Positions 1 through 8,874 of a DNA stretch of 61,107 bases are shown piece after piece. Source of the DNA: Acidobacteriota bacterium (lineage in GTDB: Bacteria; Acidobacteriota; Holophagae; Holophagales; Holophagaceae). Made by a program: the position numbers and the translations under genes. The notes beneath the pieces are model-generated. The model saw only the letters and a program-made list of their open reading frames with translations, was not told the origin of the DNA and did no database searches. Numbering within the stretch: the stretch's first letter is position 1; each line of letters opens with the position of its first letter. Where the stretch lies: NCBI GenBank assembly GCA_016195985.1, contig JACPYP010000033.1, positions 1 through 61,107 of the forward strand, read 5' to 3'.

Positions 1-1
1 A

Positions 2-3000
2 TTCACGAGTCGAGTGGCCGGGAGTCCAAACAAGGCCATGAATTGGTCTGCCACTGCAGGCGTGGTCGATGCGTCCGGTAACTATACCGTCCCGACAGGT
101 CTGGACTACACCGCTCAAACTGTAACGGTCACTTCCGTTGCGGATTCTACCCAGAAAGCTTCATCCCGAGTGAGCATTACTCCAACCGGTGTTTTGAAGG
201 TTGACGGCGTATACAAGGACCCCAGCGGGTACACAATCATCCTCCTTCAAAATGGAACAGTGATCGAAGGCGAATATCAGCGGGGAGCAAATAAGTATGT
301 GGCCAACGGTTCGGTAAGCGGCTATGTGCTCAATTTCAAGCTCACGCTTGGAGCTTCTGTTTACGGGCCTTCGGCCATGACGGTGTCACCGGATGTAAGC
401 ACCATTTCGGGCAATTTGTCAGGATGGGGAGCCATCACTTGGACGCGTCAGGTCGGCGCCATCGCACTGCTGATATCTCCCAACCAGGCCACGATTCGAC
501 CGGGATCCTCTCAGCAATTCATCGCGTCCATCACCGGTATAAGCAACCCGGCCGTGGCCTGGACCATCCTCGAAGCAAACGGCGGAAGCATTTCCTCCAC
601 GGGGCTCTACACCGCGCCAGCGCTTCCCGGTGCCTATACGGTGAAAGCCACCAGCTTGGCGGATCCGACCAAATCCGTCAGCGCTGCCATCACCGTGAGA
701 CCTCCGGTGGTTCTGTCGTCGACCGCGGCCACGATTCAGCCGGGGGCCGCCCAGACATTCACGGCAACGCTGACGGGTTTCCCCGTGGGCACCTCTCCTG
801 CTTGGCGCGTGATCGAGCCAGGTGGAGGAACCGTGGATGCCACGGGGAAGTACACCGCACCATTGGAAGCGGGAACCTACACCCTGGAAGCGGCCGCTTC
901 GGATCCGGATGGCACGCGATTTAACGCCACCGCCACCATCACCGTTCCCTTCTCCCTGGTCGTCACCCCAACCACCTACACCATTGGAACCTCTCAGCAG
1001 AGAGCTTTCATCGCCACGCTTTCGGGAGCGGGCAACACCCAGGTGTCCTGGAGCGTGGAGCCCAGCAGCGCCGGAACGATCTCGGCGGATGGGGTGTTCG
1101 TGGCAGCGGATGTGGCCCCGCAGCCGACCGGCACGCCGGTTTTGGTCCGCGCGACGAGCGTGGCCCGCCCCGATAAGAGCGCTGTCGCCTCAGTGACGCT
1201 CAAGCAGACCGTCTACGTCGCCCCAACAACGGTGGTGGTTGAGCCGGACGGGGCCAAGGCGTTCACAGCGACCGTGACTGGACTTGCCTCCAACCAGGTG
1301 GATTGGTCCACGACGGGGGGAACCATTGATTCCAGCGGCAACTACCGACCGCCCGCCCTCGCCGGAACCTACCTGGTCAATGCCACGAGCCGGGCCGACA
1401 GCCGGCATGTGGGCCGCGCCCAGGTGACAGTGCCTGTCCGCCTCAAGGTCAACCCTGGAGGGACCGTGCTGGTTCCCGTGGGAGTCCCGGTGCAGTTACA
1501 GGGCACCGTGAAAGGCGCCACCGACCAGCGGATCCGGTGGACTCTGAATGATTCCTCCTGTGGCCGCATTTCAAACTTTGATGACATCGGCGGGTGGCAA
1601 AGTACGCCTGATCCAGCCTCCGCTGGGGTAGGGGTGCTCAACCTGAATGGCAGCGCCGTCAACGCGGACAGCGGCGGGATTTTCTTCGGCCTGAAAACAG
1701 GGACCTACAAACTCCTGGGGCGTGCCATCGCCGATGGATCAGCCACTGATGAAGTCACGCTTCAGATCGTGGATCTCATCGCCGTGGACCCCGGAGAATT
1801 CACCCTCGAAGCAGGCCAAACCAAGGAGATCCATGCCTGGACCGTCGGCTATGTGGGGACCAATGGCGCCGGCATCATCCGGAGTTCGAATGACGGCTCA
1901 TCTTCCAATTGTGATGCGGGTTTTGATCCTACCTATGACTGGATGACATTCACGACCACCGGAGGGACCATCGGTCCCGTTCCAAATGTCGTGGGCCGTT
2001 ATGCCTTGGAACCGGGCCAGCCGAACCTGTGCGACCCCTCGCCCACCCGGAAGATCGGTGCCAGAAGGATCTATCAAGCTCCGGAGGAGCATGGCATTTA
2101 CTACATCGAAGTGACCAGCGCCAATCGCCCTGAATCCAAGGGAGTGGCCAAGGTGACGGTGCCTTTGATCGTGAGGCTGAAAGAGGGAATCCCCACAGGC
2201 GGATGGGTTCGAATGGGTTCCACCAGCACCTTCAAAATTGAAGTATCGGGTTCATCCCAAGGTTTTGAATGCCAGTTGTACTCTTCGTTCGCTAGCCAGG
2301 GGGCCGATCCTGGAACCATCGCTTCGAACGGAGTCTACACCGCCCCATCGGTGCTTCCGGCTGGAAGCAACTCGATCCAAGTCAACCTTGTGGTACGCAG
2401 CAAAGAGGACCCCTCCAAGTCCGTCAGCACTTGGTTCTGGGTGAGTCAACCGGTCACGGTCTCCGGACCCTATGGTGCGACCTACTATTCGAACCGCAGC
2501 TTCGCCATGAGTGCGCGGCTCGTGGGGCTTCCTTCAAACCGGCTGCTGTGGTCATGCGGCGGGGGCAGCATTACCCAGGATGGCGTGTGGACGGCTCCCG
2601 AAAATGAGGGCGACTACCGCATCACCGCCACAAGCCTCGATGATCCCACGGCCAGCGATACCCTCGTGGCTCATGTCCCATTCACGCTCAATGTCACCCC
2701 TGGATATTGGGCGGTGACGCTGCCACCCGCGGGGTCCCAGCGCTTTGTCGCTGAAGTGCACGGTGTTTCGGACAAGTCGGTGACATGGACTGCCAACCTC
2801 GGATCCATCACTCCGGAGGGGATGTACAGCGCTCCCAATGACATTCCAGGGAACACGGCCACAGCCTGGATAACGGCCACATCCAACGGCAAGCCAGGCC
2901 AGTACCTTTCAGTCCCGCTGACCATCTCGAGGGACGATTTCCTGACCATCAGCAAGGGATTCGGGGATGAGGTCGATCCCGGATATGTGGGGCAATTCAA

Positions 3001-5647
3001 TGCTCTCCGGAAGGGGGCTTACACAAACGCCGTGACCTGGTCCTGCACGGGCGGAAGCATCACGGCCTCTGGCCTGTACACGGCTCCAGATCTGGCCGGC
3101 TCCTATACGGTGACGGCCACATGCACCGATAACACGTCCCTCAAGGCCACCACCCCCGTCCAAGTGAAGGTCATCGTCAAAAAAGCGACCGAGACGAATG
3201 TGGTGGTGGGGGAGGGGCAATCCTTCCGTTTGCGGGCCGAGGTCAAGGGCGCGGTCGATACGTCCATGACCTGGCTCCTGGCTTCAGGGGTCGGAACCCT
3301 CGACGCAGACGGGACCTACCATGCACCGGCCACCCTTCCGAACGGGCGGGAAGCTGGCGCGACGATCGTTGCCCGGAGCGTCGCGGACATCAATGCCACT
3401 GCGATTTTCTATATCACTGTCCGCCACCCCGTCCTGCTTTCGCCGACCGCCCTCACCTTGACGGCAGGAACGATCTCAAAGTTCACGACGACACTGACGG
3501 GACTGACATGGGCTGACTTGGTTTGGTCGGCCTCAGGGGGCCAGATCGCTCAGGACGGCACCTATACGGCGCCGGTCGAATCCGGCACCTACACCGTCAC
3601 GGCAGCCTATGCCGCAGATCCCGCGATCAAGGACACAGCCACGGTGACCGTGCCGCTTAAAGTCACCGTCCAGCCCACCCCCACCGTCGTCTTCCCGGAA
3701 TCGAAGCGGATCTTCACCGCCAAAGTTTCGGGCGATCCAACCCAGAAAGTGGTTTGGACCTGCAAGCGTGCCGATGGCGATGCCATGAAACCGGCCGGAA
3801 CCGTGGATCAGTACGGCGTCTACACCCCGCCGGATATGGCGGGGGACTACCTCGTGGTGGCCACCAGCCGGAAGGATCCCGCCGTGAGCGGCTCCGCGCA
3901 GGTCCTGGTGCCGGTGGAAGTCTCCGTGACGCCGGCCCTGGCTGTCCTGAAGCCCGGCGGCACCCGCCAGTTCAGCGCCGCCAAGGTGGCAGGAGCCGCC
4001 AACAAGACCGTCACCTGGACCGTCCTGCAACCCGAAGGCGGAACCATCAGCGCCAGCGGGCTCTACACCGCCCCCGCCGCGCCGGGCACCTACACCGTCC
4101 TCGCCACCTCCGTCGCCGACCCGCGGTTCTTCTCCTCGGCGGAAGTACGCGTCACCGCGGATGGGGAAGTCGAAGTCAGCCTCACCCCCGAAGACGCGGA
4201 GCTGAAGAAGGGCGGCAGCAGGACCTTCGTGGCGACCGTGTCAGGCACGGACAACACGGCCGTCACCTGGAGCTGTGACGCGGGCACCGTGGATGCCAAT
4301 GGAAACTACACCGCGCCCGCGACCTTCGGAACCTTCACCGTGAAAGCCACCTCCGTCGCCGACCCAACCGTGTCCGCCACGGCCACCATCGTGGTATCGC
4401 CCCTCCAGGGAGGAGATCGAAGCTACACCTACGACGAGAATGGAAACCTGCTGAGCGACGGGACTCGAACCTTTGAGTGGGATGAGGAAAACAGATTAGT
4501 TTCTGTGACCATTAATGCCACTGGGCATCGCAGCGAGTTTGTTTACGACGGTCTTGGAAGAAGAGTCCAGATCCTCGAGAAGGATCCCGACGCTACGCAA
4601 ACCCTGCAAACCACTTCTGACAAGAAATACTTGTGGGTCGGCACCACCATTGCGGAAGAGAGATCCGGTGATGATGGCGGCACGGTTCAGAAGCGCTTCT
4701 TTGCCCAAGGCTTCATGGATAGCGATGGCACGATCCTGCTGTATACCCGCGACCATTTAGGCAGCGTCCGCGAGCTGGTGGACATGCAGCAGAATGTCCG
4801 CGCACGCTACGAGTACGATCCGTACGGCAATGTCACCAAGATCAGCGGCGACAGAGACAGCGTGTTCCTCTACACCGGTCACTTCTGGCATCAGCAGAGC
4901 GGCTTGTATCTGACTTACTTCCGAGCCTACGATCCGAACCTTGGGCGATGGATTAGCAGAGACCCCAGCGGCGAGCGAAGCAGCACCAACTTGTATGCGT
5001 ATGTAGGCAGCTCGCCCATTGGCTTCATGGACCCATCAGGTCTATCAGCTTGGGATGTGGTCAATGAGCCATGGTTCCAGAGCCTTGCAAACAGTGGGCG
5101 TTCCATCGGTGGGTTCTACAAGGATTTGTTCACAGGCAATGTGCAGAAGAACGCAGCGATGCGATATGCCCAGGGTCCGCTAGGTCAGGCGGAAGCGTTG
5201 ACAAATCCATGTTCGAATAATTGGCTTGAACGGAACGCATACAACGTTGTAGCTGGCTCACTGATCGTCTCTGCTGCTGCGGCTTTGGGCGCTGGTGGAT
5301 TGATGGCCGCTGAAATGTCTGCGGCAGCCGAAGAAACCACAATGCTCTACCGAGCAATGAGCCCTGCCGAGTTCTCGAATGTTGCTGGGACGGGCGAGTT
5401 CTTTGGGCAGGAGGGGGTTTCCATGGGTGGTAAGTGGTTTGCCACTACTGCTGAAAACGCCGCAACTTGGGGCGAAAAGATGTTTGTTGATACCGGCTAT
5501 CGCGTCCTTGGAGTGGAAGTTGGTAAGGCCGGACTTGCAGGCGCGATGTTCAAGGAAAGCTTGGATGGAATCGGGGCTGCTTGGTACGTCGCAGAAGAAA
5601 GCCTTCCAGCTTTGAATGCGGCAATTCGTGGCTTTTTCCCCTTCTGA
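2..5647 (+). CDS. Giant Ig-like repeat / RHS-core protein with C-terminal toxin-like domain (5' end missing)
   Basis: The frame is open from base 2, so the true start lies outside the window; the GTG at 14 falls inside an Ig-like module and is not a start. About 16 Ig-like modules of 80-100 residues follow, each with a core like 'VTWS..GG.I...G.YTAP...GTYTV.ATS..DP'. From about 4423 the protein becomes an RHS protein: a YD-type repeat (YTYDENGNLL), the RHS-associated core with DHLGSVRELVD (about 4750), GRWISRDPSG (about 4948) and the closing FMDPSGLSAWD (about 5030). A hydrophobic helix (about 5245-5335) precedes a last 100-residue domain that starts LYRAMSPAEF and contains GGKWFATTAENAATWG. 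That tip resembles ADP-ribosyltransferase-like polymorphic toxins, which is an inference. The layout is a surface or secreted stalk delivering a variable toxin. The RHS and tip part is visibly less GC-rich than the Ig part. Confidence 0.85.
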   Translation, partial: FTSRVAGSPNKAMNWSATAGVVDASGNYTVPTGLDYTAQTVTVTSVADSTQKASSRVSITPTGVLKVDGVYKDPSGYTIILLQNGTVIEGEYQRGANKYVANGSVSGYVLNFKLTLGASVYGPSAMTVSPDVSTISGNLSGWGAITWTRQVGAIALLISPNQATIRPGSSQQFIASITGISNPAVAWTILEANGGSISSTGLYTAPALPGAYTVKATSLADPTKSVSAAITVRPPVVLSSTAATIQPGAAQTFTATLTGFPVGTSPAWRVIEPGGGTVDATGKYTAPLEAGTYTLEAAASDPDGTRFNATATITVPFSLVVTPTTYTIGTSQQRAFIATLSGAGNTQVSWSVEPSSAGTISADGVFVAADVAPQPTGTPVLVRATSVARPDKSAVASVTLKQTVYVAPTTVVVEPDGAKAFTATVTGLASNQVDWSTTGGTIDSSGNYRPPALAGTYLVNATSRADSRHVGRAQVTVPVRLKVNPGGTVLVPVGVPVQLQGTVKGATDQRIRWTLNDSSCGRISNFDDIGGWQSTPDPASAGVGVLNLNGSAVNADSGGIFFGLKTGTYKLLGRAIADGSATDEVTLQIVDLIAVDPGEFTLEAGQTKEIHAWTVGYVGTNGAGIIRSSNDGSSSNCDAGFDPTYDWMTFTTTGGTIGPVPNVVGRYALEPGQPNLCDPSPTRKIGARRIYQAPEEHGIYYIEVTSANRPESKGVAKVTVPLIVRLKEGIPTGGWVRMGSTSTFKIEVSGSSQGFECQLYSSFASQGADPGTIASNGVYTAPSVLPAGSNSIQVNLVVRSKEDPSKSVSTWFWVSQPVTVSGPYGATYYSNRSFAMSARLVGLPSNRLLWSCGGGSITQDGVWTAPENEGDYRITATSLDDPTASDTLVAHVPFTLNVTPGYWAVTLPPAGSQRFVAEVHGVSDKSVTWTANLGSITPEGMYSAPNDIPGNTATAWITATSNGKPGQYLSVPLTISRDDFLTISKGFGDEVDPGYVGQFNALRKGAYTNAVTWSCTGGSITASGLYTAPDLAGSYTVTATCTDNTSLKATTPVQVKVIVKKATETNVVVGEGQSFRLRAEVKGAVDTSMTWLLASGVGTLDADGTYHAPATLPNGREAGATIVARSVADINATAIFYITVRHPVLLSPTALTLTAGTISKFTTTLTGLTWADLVWSASGGQIAQDGTYTAPVESGTYTVTAAYAADPAIKDTATVTVPLKVTVQPTPTVVFPESKRIFTAKVSGDPTQKVVWTCKRADGDAMKPAGTVDQYGVYTPPDMAGDYLVVATSRKDPAVSGSAQVLVPVEVSVTPALAVLKPGGTRQFSAAKVAGAANKTVTWTVLQPEGGTISASGLYTAPAAPGTYTVLATSVADPRFFSSAEVRVTADGEVEVSLTPEDAELKKGGSRTFVATVSGTDNTAVTWSCDAGTVDANGNYTAPATFGTFTVKATSVADPTVSATATIVVSPLQGGDRSYTYDENGNLLSDGTRTFEWDEENRLVSVTINATGHRSEFVYDGLGRRVQILEKDPDATQTLQTTSDKKYLWVGTTIAEERSGDDGGTVQKRFFAQGFMDSDGTILLYTRDHLGSVRELVDMQQNVRARYEYDPYGNVTKISGDRDSVFLYTGHFWHQQSGLYLTYFRAYDPNLGRWISRDPSGERSSTNLYAYVGSSPIGFMDPSGLSAWDVVNEPWFQSLANSGRSIGGFYKDLFTGNVQKNAAMRYAQGPLGQAEALTNPCSNNWLERNAYNVVAGSLIVSAAAALGAGGLMAAEMSAAAEETTMLYRAMSPAEFSNVAGTGEFFGQEGVSMGGKWFATTAENAATWGEKMFVDTGYRVLGVEVGKAGLAGAMFKESLDGIGAAWYVAEESLPALNAAIRGFFPF

Positions 5648-5991
5648 TGGAGCCGTTGATGCCAATCCTTAAACTCACAGGACATCCACATTGGTTTGAC
5701 GCTGAGAATGTCAGATTTTCTAGGAATGCTCGGTATTTTTCGGCCAATGTAATCTTCCCCGATGACGATTCCATTTGGAGTGGAGCCTATTTTGTCGAGC
5801 CTGATGTTGAACTAGGCGTATTTGAAAATCCGACAATATCGCTCCACTTCATGCCAAATGCTGATGTGGAAGAACACCTTCGGAAGAATAGTTGGTTCTA
5901 CATGGCAAAAGGTCCAATCAAGATCGGTAGGTTCGATCTGGTTGATATGGAGTACTGCCAAGACGATTGGAAACCAGTGGGGATTTTCTAG
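5647..5991 (+). CDS. Probable immunity protein for the RHS toxin tip
   Basis: A 114-residue protein starting at the ATG that overlaps the toxin stop codon (TGATG), so translation is probably coupled. The same frame is open further upstream, but those codons lie inside the toxin gene. The product is acidic and soluble with many aromatics (LTGHPHWFDAENVRF, SWFYMAKG) and has no signal peptide or membrane helix. No family was recognised. A small gene directly after an RHS toxin tip is normally its cognate immunity gene; that role is inferred from position, overlap and its low GC, which matches the toxin tip. A strong terminator follows. Confidence 0.7.
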   Translation: MEPLMPILKLTGHPHWFDAENVRFSRNARYFSANVIFPDDDSIWSGAYFVEPDVELGVFENPTISLHFMPNADVEEHLRKNSWFYMAKGPIKIGRFDLVDMEYCQDDWKPVGIF

Positions 5992-6007
5992 CTCCTCCCC
6001 ATTCCAG

Positions 6008-6030
6008 GCCCCGGACTTCCGGGGCTTTTC
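6008..6030 (+). terminator. Rho-independent terminator after the RHS toxin/immunity pair
   Basis: GCCCCGG (6008-6014) and CCGGGGC (6019-6025) form a 7-bp GC stem with an ACTT loop, followed by TTTTC. It lies 17 bases after the immunity-gene stop. Confidence 0.8.
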
Positions 6031-6397
6031 GTTATCGGCTCACCCTCGCCAGGGACACGCCAGGGGGAAGCGCCCCTGTCATGCCCCCGGCTGAGAGGGT
6101 GCCCGTGGAAGGCCTCGGTGAACCCCACCGTTTAAAGATCGTCAAGACCCATCGTCTCGCTCGCACCCGGCCCATCACCCCCCAGCAAGCGAGGGGGTGA
6201 CGGGCCGGACGTACGCAGCGGGGAAACCTTCAGGGGGTGCCCCTGAAGACCTGCGAAAAGCGAGAGGGATCAGGGCGCGAACCCCGCAGGCAGGTTGCGG
6301 CGCGTTGCGTCGGGAGCGAACGAGAAATACACCGGCACGTTTTCAAATGCGGAATTTTCTTCAAGTGGGAATTCCGCCTCCCTCCGGATTTCAGTAT
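6031..6397. other. Gene-free stretch between the toxin locus and the truncated membrane gene
   Basis: No convincing coding frame. It contains one inverted repeat, GCGGAATT (6349-6356) with AATTCCGC (6370-6377), just downstream of the minus-strand gene that ends at 6398; it could be a weak terminator for that gene. The rest looks like eroded accessory DNA. Confidence 0.4.
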
Positions 6398-6961
6398 TCA
6401 ATGGGCGGGTTTTGAAGTGGTTTGAAGGAGGCGTTCCGCACGGCTCGCCAAACCCGCCCGTGCGGCCTTTGCGAAGACATAGGGTGTTCCGAGAAGTGCC
6501 AGCCCTAAACGACCGGAGCCAAGCTCCGTTGAGGCAAACAGAGCGACGCAGAAAGTCCCGGTGATCATGTAGAGGAGAAATTCCCCACGGCGCTCCCATC
6601 GGAGTTTTTTAGCCGTCCACGGATTACGCGGGATGAAGGCATTCGCCGCTTTCGAATAGGCAACGAAGGAGAGGCAGGCAACAAAGGACCGTGCATTTTG
6701 CAGGGTGGCCAAAGCCGTGTTTCTCAGGAAATCCAGAATTTCATCTCCATCGGGAATGCGCCCAACCTCGCCACCGAAGGCCGCGTGAAACTGCGCCTGG
6801 ATCACCATGGGATGAGGTTCGGGTTTGCCCTCCTCCGGGCGGCTGGTTAAAGCCTCGATCAGTTCGGCCATGTGCTTCCTCTGAACCACGCGATTCAGCC
6901 CGAGGTCAGACATGATTTTGGGCACACCGAAGAATGCACCGATGAGAGCGCCGAGGATGAG
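6398..6961 (-). pseudogene. Membrane protein gene, N-terminus cut off at an IS junction
   Basis: The minus-strand frame runs without a stop from about 6973 to the TGA at 6398. The only start inside it is a GTG at 6925 that would cut through a membrane segment: upstream codons still read [20 protein letters not shown], a typical glycine-rich transmembrane helix. The rest contains a soluble part (SRPEEGKPEPHPM) and a second hydrophobic pair near GEFLLYMITGTFCVALFA. No family was recognised. Upstream of about 6955 the DNA reads as IS3 transposase on the other strand, so the original promoter and start were lost when the element or a later deletion arrived. Probably not expressed as an intact protein. 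Confidence 0.6.
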
Positions 6962-7127
6962 CGAGCAGACCTTCTACCGTTGGAAGGCCAAGTTCGGCGG
7001 GATGGATGTGGCCGATGCAAAACGGTTGAAGGGGCTGGAGGAGGAGAACCGAAAGCTGAAACAGCTTGTGGGGGAGCTCTCGCTCGACAACCAGGGCCTG
7101 AGGTTCCTGCTCACAAAAAAATTCTGA
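6912..7127 (+). pseudogene. IS3 OrfA fragment (transposase N-terminal protein, truncated)
   Basis: The recognisable OrfA part begins at [17 protein letters not shown] and runs through the leucine-zipper-like segment ([17 protein letters not shown]) to LLTKKF. A normal OrfA has about 30 residues before SEQTFYRWK that form most of the helix-turn-helix; here those codons are replaced by unrelated chromosomal sequence. The ATG at 6912 is therefore probably artificial. The frame ends right after an A7 run that allows -1 frameshifting into OrfB. Confidence 0.75.
7115..7121 (+). promoter_or_regulatory. A7 slippery site for -1 programmed frameshifting (OrfA to OrfB)
   Basis: Seven adenines read A AAA AAA in the OrfA frame (Lys-Lys, then Phe and TGA). 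Slipping back one base continues as Lys-Lys-Ile-Leu-Arg-Pro into the OrfB frame. This is the standard way IS3-family elements make the OrfAB transposase. Confidence 0.75.
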
Positions 7128-8020
7128 GGCCCCCGGATCGACGGAAGGCCGTGGGTGGCCTTCGGACCCATTTTCAGATGAGCGAGCGGCGGGCCTGCCG
7201 GGTGATTGGAATGCAGCGGTGCAGCTATCGGTATCAGTCCCGACGAAAGGACTGGGTCGAGTTGCGCCGGCGGCTACTGGAACTGGCGGCTGAGCGGAAG
7301 CGATTCGGCTACCAAAGACTGCATGTGCTCCTGCGGAGGGAGGGCTTTCCCGTGAACGTCAAACGGATCTACCGGCTCTACAAGGAGGAAGGGCTCTCCG
7401 TGCGGAAGCGCATCCGGAAGCGGTTGAAGGGGTGCCCCAGGAAGGATCTGCAGGTCCCCACCCGACCTGGTGAGCAGTGGGCCATGGACTTCACCTCGGA
7501 TGCCCTGGCGGATGGCCGGGCGCTGCGAACCCTGAATGTGGTCGATACCTTCACCCGCGAGTGCCTGGCCATCGAGGTAGATACCAGCCTTCCGGGTTTT
7601 CGGGTGGGGCGGGTGCTGGACCGGATCATCCACGAACGGGGCAGGCCGGAGGTCATCGTCACGGACAACGGCCCTGAGTTCATCAGCCGGGTCTTCGATC
7701 AGTGGTGCTACCAACGAAGGATCCGGCATCACTTCATCCAACCTGGAAAGCCCATGCAGAACGGCACCTGCGAGAGCTTCAACGGGCGCTTCCGGGATGA
7801 ATGCCTCAACGAGCACTGGTTCAGAAGCATCCAGGAAGCCAGACGGATCGCCGAAGCCTGGCGACATGATTACAATCACCGCAGACCCCACGGCCCCCTC
7901 GGCGACATCACCCCAGCCGAAGCGGCGCAACGCTGGGATTCACTCCGGTCGCCTACGGCTCCCTCCGCGAATCCCGGCGAGATCCTTTTCAACCCTGGAC
8001 TCCCACCATCCTTGGTATAG
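7121..8020 (+). CDS. IS3-family transposase OrfB (rve integrase core)
   Basis: The frame continues from the A7 slip site as [14 protein letters not shown], then the conserved [10 protein letters not shown] segment, an HTH_21-like region ([25 protein letters not shown]) and the rve catalytic core. The three catalytic acids are visible in [16 protein letters not shown] and [17 protein letters not shown], and the C-terminal [19 protein letters not shown] is typical of the family. OrfB itself looks intact and would be made as an OrfAB fusion, but the OrfA half is truncated in this copy. The closest subgroup appears to be IS407/IS2-like, which is inferred. Confidence 0.85.
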   Translation: MLRPPDRRKAVGGLRTHFQMSERRACRVIGMQRCSYRYQSRRKDWVELRRRLLELAAERKRFGYQRLHVLLRREGFPVNVKRIYRLYKEEGLSVRKRIRKRLKGCPRKDLQVPTRPGEQWAMDFTSDALADGRALRTLNVVDTFTRECLAIEVDTSLPGFRVGRVLDRIIHERGRPEVIVTDNGPEFISRVFDQWCYQRRIRHHFIQPGKPMQNGTCESFNGRFRDECLNEHWFRSIQEARRIAEAWRHDYNHRRPHGPLGDITPAEAAQRWDSLRSPTAPSANPGEILFNPGLPPSLV

Positions 8021-8037
8021 AAGTGGGGAGGACGTCA

Positions 8038-8132
8038 GATTTGACCTTTATCTCCGCTCGAACACAAGGCTCTCTGCTCCTCTTCAGGAAGCTATAAGTA
8101 ATGGCTCTATCAACCCCGTGGAAATCCCATGA
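8038..8132 (+). pseudogene. Last ~30 codons of a gene displaced by the IS (probable toxin tail)
   Basis: Directly after the IS right end an open frame reads FDLYLRSNTRLS and ends NGSINPVEIP with a TGA that overlaps the next start codon (ATGA). The base composition is AT-rich like the next gene and unlike the IS. It looks like the 3' end of a protein gene whose body was lost. Because it is translationally coupled to a probable immunity gene, the lost gene may have been a second polymorphic toxin. That identity is an inference. Confidence 0.5.
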
Positions 8133-8719
8133 AAAAAGATAAAAAACCCGTTATATCTTTAGCCGAATTGAAGGCAAAGTTAGAAATCAACCCAGAATTT
8201 ATTGCTCAACGCAAAGCGCGAGAGGATGAACATGCAAGGAGGTCTCTCGCTTTGCAAGCTGAGGAAGAGCCAATTTTAGAGGAATTGCGTGCCGCTGGTT
8301 GGAATGTGAAATCAGTATGGGAATTGGTAAATACTTCTGCAAGTTACGCGAGTATTATTCCGATACTACTAAAACATCTCAAATTTCCGTACTCCGACAA
8401 TACTCGAGAAGGTATTGCCCGTGCGCTGGCTGTCCCGGATTCAAAGTTTGCATGGAACACTATTGTGTTTGAGTACCGTAACACCCCACTGAAGGGAGGA
8501 GCTTCTTTGGTGAAAGATGGGCTCGCGGTGGCTCTTGCTGTCATCGCTACGGATGAGGTTATAAACACGGTGATCGACCTTGTTAAGGATACATCGCATG
8601 GAACGAGCCGCATTCTCCTTTTACGTGCACTGAAAAAGTCAAGAAGCTCCGCAGCTAAAAATGCCCTCGTTGAGCTTTCATCTGATCCGGATTTGGCAAA
8701 GGAAATCGCGTCTTGGTGA
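8129..8719 (+). CDS. HEAT-like repeat protein, possible orphan immunity protein
   Basis: A 196-residue soluble protein whose ATG overlaps the stop of the preceding gene remnant. After a lysine-rich N-terminus (KKDKKPVISLAELKAKLE) it forms a chain of short helical pairs such as ASIIPILLKHLKFPY, REGIARALAVPDS, VINTVIDLVKDTS and SRILLLRALKKS, which looks like HEAT or Armadillo-type repeats. Such proteins are frequent immunity partners or orphans near RHS and other polymorphic toxins. The gene is much AT-richer than the surrounding chromosome, a sign of transfer. Function is inferred from context and fold pattern; no specific family is assigned. Confidence 0.65.
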   Translation: MKKDKKPVISLAELKAKLEINPEFIAQRKAREDEHARRSLALQAEEEPILEELRAAGWNVKSVWELVNTSASYASIIPILLKHLKFPYSDNTREGIARALAVPDSKFAWNTIVFEYRNTPLKGGASLVKDGLAVALAVIATDEVINTVIDLVKDTSHGTSRILLLRALKKSRSSAAKNALVELSSDPDLAKEIASW

Positions 8720-8874
8720 TGCAGCGGGCTTGATCAGGCTTGCTGCTCACCTTCCCCAATCACTCCCCGCTCCTTCGCATCGTGCATCACCTATTCCTAC
8801 CTCTCCACTGAGACACGCGGTGGCACCCATTCCCGGGGTTTGTTATTTCGCATCCCGCTGGGGATGACCTAGAT

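Larger units (their letters stand above)
6955..8037 (+). mobile_element. IS3-family insertion sequence, 5'-truncated
   Basis: The stretch encodes the OrfA C-terminal part and a full OrfB with DDE residues. On the right it seems to end with GAAGTGGGGAGGACGTCA (8020-8037), whose reverse complement starts TGACGTCC, like an IS3-family terminal repeat. No matching left repeat is present: the sequence passes from the OrfA codons for SEQTFYRWK straight into a truncated chromosomal gene at about 6955. The left repeat and the helix-turn-helix end of OrfA are therefore missing, and this copy should be immobile on its own. The right boundary is estimated from sequence alone. Confidence 0.75.

Noticed and set aside
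6031-6397. Group II intron or small RNA
   Set aside because: The stretch has some structured-looking GC-rich words, but no domain V, no maturase gene and no clear conserved core.
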